From RHKX01 sp963745755 (GTDB lineage Bacteria > Actinomycetota > Thermoleophilia > Solirubrobacterales > 70-9), in assembly GCA_963745755.1 (NCBI GenBank), contig CAVUYP010000001.1:2294001-2358000 (forward strand): a DNA stretch of 64,000 nt, read 5' to 3'. The notes under the pieces were generated by a model. That model had not been told where the DNA came from. It searched no databases and worked only from the letters and a program-made list of their open reading frames with translations. The translations under genes were made by a program, and so were the position numbers. This document shows positions 1 to 7,477 of the stretch, one piece after another. Positions within the stretch are counted from its first letter, which is position 1. Each line of letters opens with the position of its first letter.

Positions 1-1284
1 ACCGGCCGGCAGCTGCGCCGGCGCGCCGTCGAAGCCGGCTGCGTACAGCGACGCGAAGACGGAGCCGATCACCGCCACCCCGAGGGTGCCGCCGAGCTCG
101 CGGGTGGTGTCGTTGACCCCGGAGCCGACGCCGGCGTTGGCGGTCGGGACGGCGCCCATGATCGACTCGGTGGCGGGGGCCGAGGTGAAGCCCATCGCGG
201 TGCCGAGGACGACCATCTGTGCGGCGATCTCGAGGTAGGAGGTCGAGTCGTCGACCTGCGAGGTCCAGGCGAACATGACCGCGCCGAGGGCGAGCCCGGC
301 GGCGACGACGAGCTTGTTGCCGACCCGGACCGCGAGGATCGTGCCGACCACCGCCGCCGTGCCGGTCGAGAGGGCGACGGGAAGCAGCCGCAGCCCGGTC
401 TCGAAGGCGCCGTAGTCGCGGAGGACCTGGAAGTACTGGGTGATCAGGAAGATGAACCCGAACAGCGCGAAGAACGAGAACGTGATCGCGACCGAGGCGG
501 CGCTGAAGCGGGCGTTGCGGAACAGCCGGACGTCGAGCAGCGGCGCCGCTGCGCGGGTCTCGTAGGCGACGAACGCGGCGAGCGCGGCGAGCGCGACCAC
601 GAATCCGGCGAGCGACCGCCCGGCCAGCCAGCCGTACTCGGGCGCCTCGATGATCGTGAAGACGAGCGCGAAGACGCCGAGCGTCGAGAGGACCAGGCCG
701 ATCCGGTCGATCCGCGGTCGGGCCGGGTCGCCGGACTCGGGCACGAAGGCGAGGACGAGCGCGAAGGCGAGCGCCGCGATCGGCAGCTTCAGCCAGAAGG
801 CGGCCTGCCAGCCGCTCGCCTCGAGCAGCGCCCCGCCGACGATCGGCCCGAGCGCCACCGAGATCCCGGTCACGGCCCCCCAGAGGCCGATCGCCCTGGC
901 GCGCTGTTCCCGCTCCGGGAACAGGTGGACGATCGTCGAGAGCGTCGCCGGGAAGATGATCGCGGCCCCGAGCCCCATCACCGCCCGCCAGCCGATCAGG
1001 GCGCCGCTGGTGTCGGCGAGCGCGGCGGCGCCGTTGCCGGCGAAGTAGATCGCCAGGCCGATCAGCAGCAGCCGGCGGCGTCCGAAGCGGTCGCCGAGGC
1101 CGCCGGCGGCGAGGACGAGCGCGGCGAAGACGAGCGTGTAGGCGTCGACGATCCACTGCAGGTCGCGGGTCGACGCGCCGAGCGCGGTCGAGAGCGTCGG
1201 CAGCGTCACGTTGACGATCGTCGTATCGACGTTGACTGCGAACGCGCAGAGCAGCAGGACTGCCAGTGCGGGTGCTCTCCTCAT
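1..1284 (-). CDS. MFS drug exporter, DHA2 (EmrB/QacA-like) family, 3' end cut by window
   Basis: Predicted proton-driven multidrug efflux protein of the inner membrane. The visible 428 codons begin at the ATG at 1284 (MRRAPALAVLLLCAFAVNVD) and run off the left edge, so the C-terminus is missing. Family signs are the membrane segment ending in VNVDTTIVNVTLP, the motif-A-like loop GGLGDRFGRRRLLL, the motif-C-like GAVTGISVALGPIVGGAL, and many hydrophobic segments consistent with the 14-TM DHA2 type. A GAGGAGC-like ribosome site lies just before the ATG. It is divergent from an HxlR regulator, the usual arrangement for a locally regulated exporter. The substrate cannot be told from sequence. Confidence 0.88.
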   Translation of the reverse strand, partial: MRRAPALAVLLLCAFAVNVDTTIVNVTLPTLSTALGASTRDLQWIVDAYTLVFAALVLAAGGLGDRFGRRRLLLIGLAIYFAGNGAAALADTSGALIGWRAVMGLGAAIIFPATLSTIVHLFPEREQRARAIGLWGAVTGISVALGPIVGGALLEASGWQAAFWLKLPIAALAFALVLAFVPESGDPARPRIDRIGLVLSTLGVFALVFTIIEAPEYGWLAGRSLAGFVVALAALAAFVAYETRAAAPLLDVRLFRNARFSAASVAITFSFFALFGFIFLITQYFQVLRDYGAFETGLRLLPVALSTGTAAVVGTILAVRVGNKLVVAAGLALGAVMFAWTSQVDDSTSYLEIAAQMVVLGTAMGFTSAPATESIMGAVPTANAGVGSGVNDTTRELGGTLGVAVIGSVFASLYAAGFDGAPAQLPAG

Positions 1285-1347
1285 CTCGTGCTCCTCGGTC
1301 GGTCCATCGAGTCGAGCGGAGCATAGTACAAAAACAGATAGTGCTCA

Positions 1348-1370
1348 GTTATCAATCCGATAACGCGTTA
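1348..1370. promoter_or_regulatory. Inverted repeats in the MFS/HxlR divergent promoter
   Basis: The 96-bp gap between the two start codons has an AT-rich core. It holds the inverted repeat GTTATC-AATCC-GATAAC (1348-1364) and an overlapping perfect 10-bp palindrome TAACGCGTTA (1361-1370). The second ends 10 bases before the HxlR ATG and abuts a -10-like TAGACT (1369-1374). HxlR dimers bind short inverted repeats of this kind, so this is a plausible autoregulatory and exporter operator. Binding is inferred. Confidence 0.5.
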
Positions 1371-1380
1371 GACTGACAGC

Positions 1381-2025
1381 ATGACCCAGCGCAGCTACCG
1401 GCAGATCTGCGGGATCGCGAAGGCGCTCGACCTGCTCGGCGAGCGCTGGACGCTGCTGATCGTCCGCGAGCTGCTGCTCGGGCCGAAGCGGTTCGGCGCG
1501 CTGCGCGAGGCGCTGCCGGGGATCAGCGCCAACCTGCTCAGCGCCCGGCTGCGCTCGCTGCTCGAGGCCGGGATCGCCGAGCGCGTCGAGCTGCCCGCGC
1601 CGGCGTCGATCGAGGCCTACGCGCTGACCGACCGCGGCGAGGCGCTGCGGCCGATGATGGACTCGCTCGCCGTCTGGGGCTTCGAGCTGCTCGACGCCGA
1701 GCGCGAGTACGAGCGGGGCTGGGCGGTGCGGCCGTCGTGGCTGACCGCGACGTTGGCGGCGGCGAGCGAACCCGCCGATCTCGACGGCCTCGACGGCCGC
1801 GTCCTCGGCTTCGACGTCGACGGCGACCGCTTCTCGGTCCGCGTCGACGACGGCGTCGCCCGCGTCCGCGACGGCGCCGCCGCGGACCCCGACGCCGTCC
1901 TCGCCACCGACCTCCGCAGCTACGTCGACCTCACCCACGGTGAGGGGCGGGCCGACGATCCGCTGGCGGCGGAGCTGTTCGCGGCCCTCGCCGGCGCCTA
2001 CGGCCGGACGGCGGCGGCCAGCTGA
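1381..2025 (+). CDS. HxlR-family winged-helix transcriptional regulator
   Basis: 214-residue DNA-binding regulator. Residues about 10-100 match the HxlR winged helix: CGIAKALDLLGERWTLLIVR, then GPKRFGALREALPGISANLL, then the wing and YALTDRGEALRPMM. The C-terminal ~100 residues form an extra domain (LGFDVDGDRFSVRVDDG ... LATDLRSYVDL) resembling the SCP2-like sterol-carrier fold found after some HxlR domains, which might sense a hydrophobic ligand. The start is the ATG at 1381, preceded by a palindromic region rather than a clear Shine-Dalgarno site, so the mRNA may be leaderless. It probably represses the divergent MFS exporter. Confidence 0.85.
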   Translation: MTQRSYRQICGIAKALDLLGERWTLLIVRELLLGPKRFGALREALPGISANLLSARLRSLLEAGIAERVELPAPASIEAYALTDRGEALRPMMDSLAVWGFELLDAEREYERGWAVRPSWLTATLAAASEPADLDGLDGRVLGFDVDGDRFSVRVDDGVARVRDGAAADPDAVLATDLRSYVDLTHGEGRADDPLAAELFAALAGAYGRTAAAS

Positions 2026-2061
2026 CGAGTAGCTGCCGGCCGCCGCCTCTAGGCTTGCGCG

Positions 2062-3246
2062 GTGGCGATGACCCCGACGCCGGCGGCTGACGCGGAACCG
2101 CATCCCAGCCTCGTCGCGATCCTCCGCGAGTGGGGGCGGATCGGCTGCATCGGCTTCGGCGGGCCGCCCGCCCACATCGCGCTGCTCCGCGACCTCTGCG
2201 TCGTCCGCCGCGGCTGGATCGGCGAGGCCGACTTCGAGCACGGGGTCGCGGCGACGAACCTGCTGCCCGGCCCCGCCTCGACCCAGCTGGCGATCTATTG
2301 CGCTTGGCGCCTGCGTGGCCTCGCCGGGGCGATCGCCGGCGGGCTGGCGTTCATCGTCCCCGGGCTGATCCTGATCATCCTCCTGGCGGTCCTCTTCCTC
2401 GAGGGCTCGCCGCCCGAGTGGGTCCGCGGGGTCGGCGCCGGCGCCGGCGCGGCGGTCGCCGCCGTCGCCGTGCGGGCCGGGATCGGCCTGATCCCCGGCA
2501 GCCGCCGTCGCCTGCGGCCCGATCAGCGCGGCCGCTGGACCGCCTACCTGCTGGCCGGCGCGATCGCGACGATCCTCGTCGGCCCCTGGCTCGTCCTCGT
2601 CCTGCTCGCCTGCGGAGCGATCGAGCTGACCTGGAGCCGGGCGGAGCGGCGCCGGCCCGGGCTCGGGGCGCATGCCTGGCCGGCGCTGCTCTTCGCCGCC
2701 GCCACCGCCGGCGGCACCCTCGCGCTCTGCTGGACGGCGTTCAAGGTCGGCGCCCTCGCCTACGGCGGCGGCTTCGTGATCATCCCGCTGATGCAGGCCG
2801 ACGCGGTCGACCACTACGGATGGATGACCGACGGGCAGTTCCTCAACGCGGTCGCGCTCGGTCAGGCGACTCCGGGGCCGGTCACCCAGACGGTCGCGGT
2901 CGTCGGCTACGCCGCCGCCGGCGTTCCCGGCGCGCTGCTCGCCGCCGCGGTCGCCTTCCTGCCCTCGTTCTCGTTCGTCCTGCTCGGCGCCGAGCGTTTC
3001 GACCGGCTGCGGACGAGCCCGCGGCCGCGAGCGTTCCTCGCCGGCGCCGGCCCGGCGGCGATCGGCGCGATCATCGGCTCGGCTGTGCCGCTCGCGGCGG
3101 CGGTCTCGGAGACCTGGCAGCTCGTCGTCCTCGCCGCCGCGGCGGTGCTGCTGCTCGCGTTGCGCTTCGCCGTCGTCTGGACTCTGCTCGCCGCCGCGGC
3201 GGCGGGCGCGGTCGCGGCGCTCTGCGGGGCGCCGCTGCCGCTCTGA
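2062..3246 (+). CDS. chrA: Chromate transporter family (CHR) membrane protein
   Basis: 394-residue integral membrane protein of the chromate ion transporter family; members move chromate or related oxyanions across the inner membrane. Two homologous halves are visible. The first opens with WGRIGCIGFGGPPAHIALLR and contains LLPGPASTQLAIY. The second opens with WTAFKVGALAYGGGFVIIPL and contains ALGQATPGPVTQTVAVVGY. Duplicated GFGGP/YGGG and PGP motifs are diagnostic of two-domain ChrA. Start taken as GTG 2062 (ATG 2068 is equally possible). Whether chromate is the true substrate is uncertain because many family members are uncharacterised. Confidence 0.88.
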   Translation: MAMTPTPAADAEPHPSLVAILREWGRIGCIGFGGPPAHIALLRDLCVVRRGWIGEADFEHGVAATNLLPGPASTQLAIYCAWRLRGLAGAIAGGLAFIVPGLILIILLAVLFLEGSPPEWVRGVGAGAGAAVAAVAVRAGIGLIPGSRRRLRPDQRGRWTAYLLAGAIATILVGPWLVLVLLACGAIELTWSRAERRRPGLGAHAWPALLFAAATAGGTLALCWTAFKVGALAYGGGFVIIPLMQADAVDHYGWMTDGQFLNAVALGQATPGPVTQTVAVVGYAAAGVPGALLAAAVAFLPSFSFVLLGAERFDRLRTSPRPRAFLAGAGPAAIGAIIGSAVPLAAAVSETWQLVVLAAAAVLLLALRFAVVWTLLAAAAAGAVAALCGAPLPL

Positions 3247-3449
3247 ACGGCTAGAGGCCGCCGGGGTGGCGGGTCCGGAAGCCCCTGGCGGAGCGCATGT
3301 ACTCCTCCAGAGCCAGCCAAGAGCCGTCGCCGCGAGCTGGCGCAAACAGCCGGGGGCGTGGCATCGAAGGGATCAGCCTTGGACGCGCTCGGCAATCTAT
3401 CTGCCGTCCTCGCCGGATCAGGTCCCTTCTCGAACGAGAGGAAGCGCTG

Positions 3450-3951
3450 ATGGCCGGCACGACTGGAATCGAAGTTCGCCGCAGCCGCTCATGTCGCACA
3501 CGCGACGGGGGCGGGCGGTGCAACTGGCAACCCGGTTATCGAGCCCAGGTCTACCTCAAGCGGGAAGGCAAGACCGTTCGCAAGACGTTTAGAACTCGCG
3601 AGGAGGCCCGAGCATGGCGCGACCAGGCGCTCGTAGCGGCCGGCAGAGGGGCGATGTGTCCGCGGCTATGAGAAGGCCCTCAGACTCAGAATCCTCCCGG
3701 AGCTCGGCGACGCCCGACTTTCTGAGATCCGGCTCGTCGATATCCAAGGGCTTGTCGACCAGCTTCGCGCCGACGGGCCCTCCCCCAGCACCATCGACTC
3801 AACCGTCAATCCGCTTCGCGTGATCTACCGCCGTGCAGTCTCCCCCGGCCAGGTAGCGGTCAACCCGACCCGTGGATTGGAGCTGCCCGCCATCCGAAGC
3901 AAGCCGAAGCAGGTTGCCGATCCGGCCGAAGCCGCCGGCCAACTAGCCCCC
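3450..3951 (+). pseudogene. Degenerate tyrosine site-specific integrase (N-terminal and core-binding parts only)
   Basis: The first frame (3450-3671) reads MAGTTGIEVRRSRSCRTRDG ... GYRAQVYLKREGKTVRKTF ... REEARAWRDQALVAAGRG, the arm-type DNA-binding domain of phage or ICE integrases. The following sequence resumes in the next frame with GYEKALRLRILPELGDARLS, DIQGLVDQLRADGPSPSTID, LRVIYRRAVSPGQVAVNPTR and PKQVADPAEAAGQL, which is the SAM-like core-binding domain. The linker usually found between these parts is missing and the frame changes, which fits an internal deletion. The catalytic R...HxxR...Y domain is absent; after about 3951 no frame looks like protein. An open frame without a start codon ends at TGA 3448-3450 and overlaps this ATG, possibly a trace of an upstream coupled gene. 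Confidence 0.8.
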
Positions 3952-4058
3952 CGAAGGCCCGTTCCGCCATACAATCCCTCAAGCGATCAGTATTCCCGGT
4001 CGCCGTCCGTTTCACGGTTGGGAGGCCGGGGCACAACTCGCAGGGGTGGAGAGGCTTG

Positions 4059-4090
4059 GGAGGGGGTCGTGCCGTTCCACGACCCCCTCC
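4059..4090. terminator. Perfect 13-bp GC-rich hairpin (terminator-like)
   Basis: GGAGGGGGTCGTG (4059-4071) pairs perfectly with CACGACCCCCTCC (4078-4090) around the loop CCGTTC. No T-tract follows on either strand, which is common for hairpin terminators in high-GC actinobacteria. It lies between the integrase relic and the 3' end of the convergent gene at 4178-4534, so it could end transcription from both sides. Confidence 0.6.
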
Positions 4091-4177
4091 TACTTGACGA
4101 CGATCTGCCATATGGGGGGAACAGGCAAGATCGCCGCCCGCGCCTCACTTCCCACCGACCGCTTCTTCGATTGAGCT

Positions 4178-4534
4178 TCAGCCTAGGTCGCCGATCGCCT
4201 CCTGGAACTGACCCATTCCGCGGGCGAGCGACTCGCCCGTCGCGGCCTGAATAACCCCGGAGCGGTCGACGATCATCGCCACCCGCGTCTGAAGCCTCTC
4301 GAACTTCTCACTTCGGACCACCTCATCGAGCTTCTCACGCTCGCCGCGCACCAGGATGAAGCCACCGAGGTCGCCGCCATGATTCGCCAGGAACCACGGC
4401 TCGAAGCTCTCGATCTGTCCGTCCTGCTGTAGCTGCGCGTAGTAATCGACGGACTCGTTGAAGACCTCGACGGCCTTGGCCTCGCGGCCGCGCACCACCT
4501 CACCCCATCCGATGAACAACCCGTCGTCAGCCAT
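4178..4534 (-). CDS. Conserved hypothetical protein, possible ferredoxin-like (dimeric alpha/beta barrel) fold
   Basis: 118-residue soluble protein with no signal or membrane segment. The start MADDGLFIGWGEVVRGREAK at 4534 has a strong Shine-Dalgarno site (GAGGGGAG, about 6 bases upstream). The pattern of beta strand (GLFIGWGEV), long helix (EAKAVEVFNESVDYYAQLQQ), strand (IESFEPWFL), strand (GGFILVRG) and a helix with LDEVVRSEKFERLQTRVAMI resembles small dimeric alpha/beta-barrel proteins. No catalytic motif is recognised. It sits inside the integrase scar, so it may be cargo or simply a neighbour. Real gene: likely; function: unknown. Confidence 0.7.
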   Translation of the reverse strand: MADDGLFIGWGEVVRGREAKAVEVFNESVDYYAQLQQDGQIESFEPWFLANHGGDLGGFILVRGEREKLDEVVRSEKFERLQTRVAMIVDRSGVIQAATGESLARGMGQFQEAIGDLG

Positions 4535-4634
4535 TTGATTCTCCCCTCGTGTGGACTACGTTGAAGGTACTCCTGGCAGCGATCAATGTCGATACCGATT
4601 CCGGCGCGGAGAGTCGAGCTTGCCCGGCTCCATT

Positions 4635-4655
4635 TGCGCACGAAATGCGCACGAA
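4635..4655. repeat. Two 10-bp direct repeats at the edge of the integrase scar
   Basis: TGCGCACGAA occurs at 4635-4644 and again at 4646-4655, one helical turn apart, in a stretch of lower GC that holds no gene (4535-4730). Immediately upstream is CCCGGCTCCA, which resembles a tRNA acceptor 3' end, although no pairing T-arm precedes it. Short phased repeats of this type serve as integrase arm sites in some integrative elements. This role is a guess based on the nearby integrase relic. Confidence 0.3.
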
Positions 4656-4730
4656 CGTATGCCTATAGGACGACTTAACGCGTCACCGGCGGCGAGTCGA
4701 AAACGGCGTTTTACCTGCAAATAGGCAACT

Positions 4731-4964
4731 TCACGCCACTAGGCGATACAGGCCGAAACGGGCGCAATAGAAGTACTTCTTGTGGCGGATCCGGTTGCCC
4801 GCCCGGATCATCTTCTCGACGACCTTCGGGGCGACCGCGCGGCTGCCCTGGAGGTGGGCGCGGGGGGTCGCGGCGGCACCGAGCGGCAGCGCCAGCAGGG
4901 CGAGCAGGGCGAGGCCGAGGGCGATGCCGGCGAGCCGCCGGCCGAGCTTCGATGCCGATGCCAT
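4731..4964 (-). CDS. Small secreted protein, probably a C-terminally truncated NlpC/P60-type protein
   Basis: 77 residues starting MASASKLGRRLAGIALGLAL, with a basic n-region, a hydrophobic core (LALLALLALPLGAAAT) and an AxA-like cleavage site. The mature part is only VAPKVVEKMIRAGNRIRHKK followed by YFYCARFGLYRLVA and a stop. The segment VEKMIRAGNRIRHKKYFY resembles the lead-in to the catalytic domain of NlpC/P60-like secreted hydrolases in related actinobacteria (typically ...AGNRIAxxPYxWGGGHG). Here the reading diverges exactly where that domain would begin and no catalytic Cys or His motif follows. It adjoins the integrase scar, so truncation by an insertion or deletion is the likely cause. 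A genuine short exported peptide is the alternative. Confidence 0.5.
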   Translation of the reverse strand: MASASKLGRRLAGIALGLALLALLALPLGAAATPRAHLQGSRAVAPKVVEKMIRAGNRIRHKKYFYCARFGLYRLVA

Positions 4965-5090
4965 CGCCGCTCCGGTCGGCGGCGCCGAGCCGATCCTTGA
5001 GTGTCGGCCGCGGCCGTCCAAGAAGCCCGCTTCCGAACTCGAGGTTCGCTTTCCGATTCGCCGCCGGATATGCGAGGCTTCTCGGAGCCG

Positions 5091-5903
5091 ATGAGCGAGG
5101 GTCCTCCAACTTCCGGATCGGGCGACGATCTAGCGGGCCAGCAGCCCGCGCAGCCGGCGCAGCCCGAGGTTCCGGCCGGCTGGTACCCGCACCCGACCGC
5201 GCCCGGCTGGGAGGCCTACTGGACCGGCTCCGGATGGGGCAACGAGACCCGCCCGGCGCCGGCCCCGCCCGAGCAGCAGCCCGCCGCTCAGGAGCCGCAG
5301 GCAGCCGCCGAGCAGCAGCCGGTAGCCGCCGAGACACAGCCCGCCGCTCAGGCACAGCCCGCCGCTCAGGAGCCACAGGCCGCCACCCCGGCGGCCGAGG
5401 CGGCGTCGGTGCCCGCTCAGCAGCAGCCGGTCGCCGCCACGCCGGTCGCCGCCACGCCGGCCGTCGCCGCCAAGGACGGTCGCTCCGACAGCACCCTGCC
5501 GGTGATCCTCTGCGTGCTCGGCGCCGTCGTCGCCGTCGTCGGCTCGTTTCTGCCGCAGGCCACGCTCGACTTCAACGGCAACTCGATCGATCTCGCCGAC
5601 AACACGATGGTCGCCGCCGGCTACGGGATCGCCGCGATCGCCGCGGCGGTGCTCGCCGCCGCGGTCGCCGCCTGGGCGTACCTGAAGGCGAGTCGCAGCT
5701 GGATCCCGATCCTGCTCGGCGTCGTCGTCGTCGCAATCGCCGTCTACGCCGGGACCGCCGGCCTCGATGTGGCGCCGGACTTCGCCCCCGCGGGCCTGAC
5801 GCTCGACGACCAGGGCTCGCCGTCGACGGGGATCTTCGCGGTCGGCGTCGGCGGCCTGCTGATCGTCCTCGGCGGCGTCGGCCTCGTTCGCGAGAATCGC
5901 TGA
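5091..5903 (+). CDS. DUF2510 membrane protein with Ala/Gln/Pro-rich repeat linker
   Basis: 270-residue protein. The N-terminus carries a DUF2510 motif (GWYPHPTAPGWEAYWTG, about residues 25-42), common in actinobacterial membrane proteins. A long low-complexity linker follows, with repeated QQPAAQEPQ/QPAAQ units. Then come four hydrophobic segments (LPVILCVLGAVVAVVGSFLP, GYGIAAIAAAVLAAAVAAW, ILLGVVVVAIAVYAG, IFAVGVGGLLIVLGGVGLV). The ATG at 5091 is chosen because the DUF2510 region follows directly; upstream in-frame sequence is unlike protein. The role is unknown; such proteins are usually thought to sit in the envelope with the linker exposed to the cytoplasm. Confidence 0.75.
   Translation: MSEGPPTSGSGDDLAGQQPAQPAQPEVPAGWYPHPTAPGWEAYWTGSGWGNETRPAPAPPEQQPAAQEPQAAAEQQPVAAETQPAAQAQPAAQEPQAATPAAEAASVPAQQQPVAATPVAATPAVAAKDGRSDSTLPVILCVLGAVVAVVGSFLPQATLDFNGNSIDLADNTMVAAGYGIAAIAAAVLAAAVAAWAYLKASRSWIPILLGVVVVAIAVYAGTAGLDVAPDFAPAGLTLDDQGSPSTGIFAVGVGGLLIVLGGVGLVRENR
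5277..5370 (+). repeat. 16-bp imperfectly spaced coding repeats
   Basis: CAGCCCGCCGCTCAGG occurs three times (5277-5292, 5337-5352, 5355-5370), all in the same reading frame and encoding QPAAQ units of the linker. Copy number is likely to vary between strains by slippage or recombination. Confidence 0.7.
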
Positions 5904-5997
5904 GCGGCGCCCGGTTCACGATCTGGTGTCATCTCGGCCGCCGCGGCCGGATAGGCTCCCGCCGACGTTGATCGGGGATACGACGGAGGGAGAGACG

Positions 5998-7434
5998 ATG
6001 GGTGTTGTCCGGATCGCTGCTAAGTCGCTGGCCGCCGCTTCGGCGTTGCTGCTGCTCGGCCCGGCGGTGGCGTCGGCGGACACGAATCCGTGGCTGTCGC
6101 CGCCCGATCAGTTCCTCAACATGGCCCACCAGGGCGGTGAGCTCGAGGCGCCCGGAAACACGCTCTACGCGTTCAAGACGGCGATGCGGGAGCGTGGCGC
6201 CGACTCGCTGGAGATGGATTCCCACGTCACCAAGGACGGCAGGCTGGTCATCCTCCACGACCAGACCCTGAGCGGCACGACCAACGCCCAGCAGGCCGAC
6301 GCTCCGGCGCCGTTCGGCCCGGGCTCCTCGAACCAGGTCTACGACTACACGCTCGCCGAGCTGAAGAAGCTCGACGCCGCCTACTGGTACGCGCCCGGCA
6401 GCGGCCAGTACGACCACGGCCGGCCCGCCGGCGATTACCAGTACCGCGGCGTCGCCGACGGCAGCGTCCCACCGCCGAGCGGCTATACGGCCAACGACTT
6501 CAAGATCCCGACATTCGAGGAGGTCCTCGCCGCGTTTCCGCACACCCGGATCAACATCGACATGAAGGACCACTCGGGCTTCACCGACAAGGGCGTCGAG
6601 GCGGCTCACGAGCTCGCCCGGATTCTCGCCGAGCAGCCCGGCGGCGACAACGAGAACGTCCTCGCCGCGTCGTTCGGGCAGGCCGAGATGGAGGCCTTCC
6701 ACGCCGACCTTCCCGAGCACGACTCGCTGTCGGCCAGCCTCGACGCGACGAGCGGCTACGCGCTCGCCAACCAGCCGATCGAGCCGCCGGCGCAGGCCCT
6801 GCAGCCGCCCGACACCTACGACCTCGGCGGCGGCGTCCTCGTCGACGCGCCGGCGCTGCTGAAGGGAATCGCCGAGCAGCGGGGCGACGACTACGCGATC
6901 CACGTCTGGGGCGCCGACGCGACCCCCGAGGACGACGACCTCTACCAGCACATGCTCGACGTCGGCGTCCAGGGCTTCTTCGCCCAGAAGCCGAGCGAGC
7001 TGGCGGCGTTCCTGTGCGCGAAGGGCGTGCCGCGGCCGGACGGCTCCAGCCATTGCACCCCGAACCCGGAGATGGCCGGGATCGCGCCGATCCTGGCGGC
7101 GGTGCCGCCGCTGCCGAACAAGGTCAAGGTCAAGGCCGGCAAGCGGGTCGTCGTCGAGACCGGGATCGGCAATGCCGGCAACCAGGACCTGCACGGCACG
7201 TCTGCCTGCGCGACCGCGACCGGCAAGGCGGCGCGCTGGATCAAGCCGGGCCGCTGCGGGCTGCGCGGCACCGTCGCCCCGGACGCGCCGGAGACGTCGC
7301 GGATCCCGATCCGCGCGAAGCGGCGCGCGAAGGGCAAGTACGAGGTCACCGTCGAGCTGACCAGCGACGACGGCGGCAGCGCCGAGCGGACCGTCACGGT
7401 CCGGGTGATCGGCAAGCACAAGAAGCGGAAGTAG
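5998..7434 (+). CDS. Secreted glycerophosphodiester phosphodiesterase-like protein
   Basis: 478 residues. It would hydrolyse glycerophosphodiesters outside the membrane. The start MGVVRIAAKSLAAASALLLL at 5998 has a good GGAGGGAGAG ribosome site; the signal peptide ends near VASADT. GDPD motifs are NMAHQGGELEAPGNT (about residues 40-54), EMDSHVTKDGRLVILHD (two catalytic/metal segments), and ININIDMKDH-type strand RINIDMKDHSG. The first motif has HQ where most GDPDs have HR. The C-terminal ~120 residues (from KVKVKAGKRVVVETGIGNAG) look like a beta-sandwich adhesion or CARDB-like domain with a lysine-rich end (GKHKKRK). It precedes phoD by 43 bp, suggesting a shared phosphate-scavenging role. 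Confidence 0.82.
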   Translation: MGVVRIAAKSLAAASALLLLGPAVASADTNPWLSPPDQFLNMAHQGGELEAPGNTLYAFKTAMRERGADSLEMDSHVTKDGRLVILHDQTLSGTTNAQQADAPAPFGPGSSNQVYDYTLAELKKLDAAYWYAPGSGQYDHGRPAGDYQYRGVADGSVPPPSGYTANDFKIPTFEEVLAAFPHTRINIDMKDHSGFTDKGVEAAHELARILAEQPGGDNENVLAASFGQAEMEAFHADLPEHDSLSASLDATSGYALANQPIEPPAQALQPPDTYDLGGGVLVDAPALLKGIAEQRGDDYAIHVWGADATPEDDDLYQHMLDVGVQGFFAQKPSELAAFLCAKGVPRPDGSSHCTPNPEMAGIAPILAAVPPLPNKVKVKAGKRVVVETGIGNAGNQDLHGTSACATATGKAARWIKPGRCGLRGTVAPDAPETSRIPIRAKRRAKGKYEVTVELTSDDGGSAERTVTVRVIGKHKKRK

Positions 7435-7477
7435 ACCGCGAAGACAACGCGTCAGGCGCCAACCGGAGGAGATCGAG

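Noticed and set aside
1345..3345. 666-residue antisense open frame opposite the HxlR and ChrA genes
   Set aside because: Arg/Glu/Gly-rich composition with no domain, fully opposite two well-supported genes; a by-product of GC-rich codon bias.
3251..3364. 37-codon minus-strand frame after chrA (MPRPRLFAPARGDGSWLALE...)
   Set aside because: Somewhat protein-like but short, without a ribosome site or known family, inside the integrase scar; could be a remnant but not supportable as a gene.
3358..3450. Possible C-terminal piece of a gene coupled to the integrase (ends SAVLAGSGPFSNERKR, stop overlapping the integrase ATG)
   Set aside because: No credible start codon or domain; mentioned with the integrase relic only.
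4606..4632. tRNA-like 3' end (GTCGAGC...CCCGGCTCCA)
   Set aside because: The T-stem does not pair and no D-arm or anticodon arm precedes it, so it is not a tRNA gene.
7434..7477. Pho box upstream of phoD
   Set aside because: No direct repeats resembling a PhoP/PhoB box were found in the short gap.
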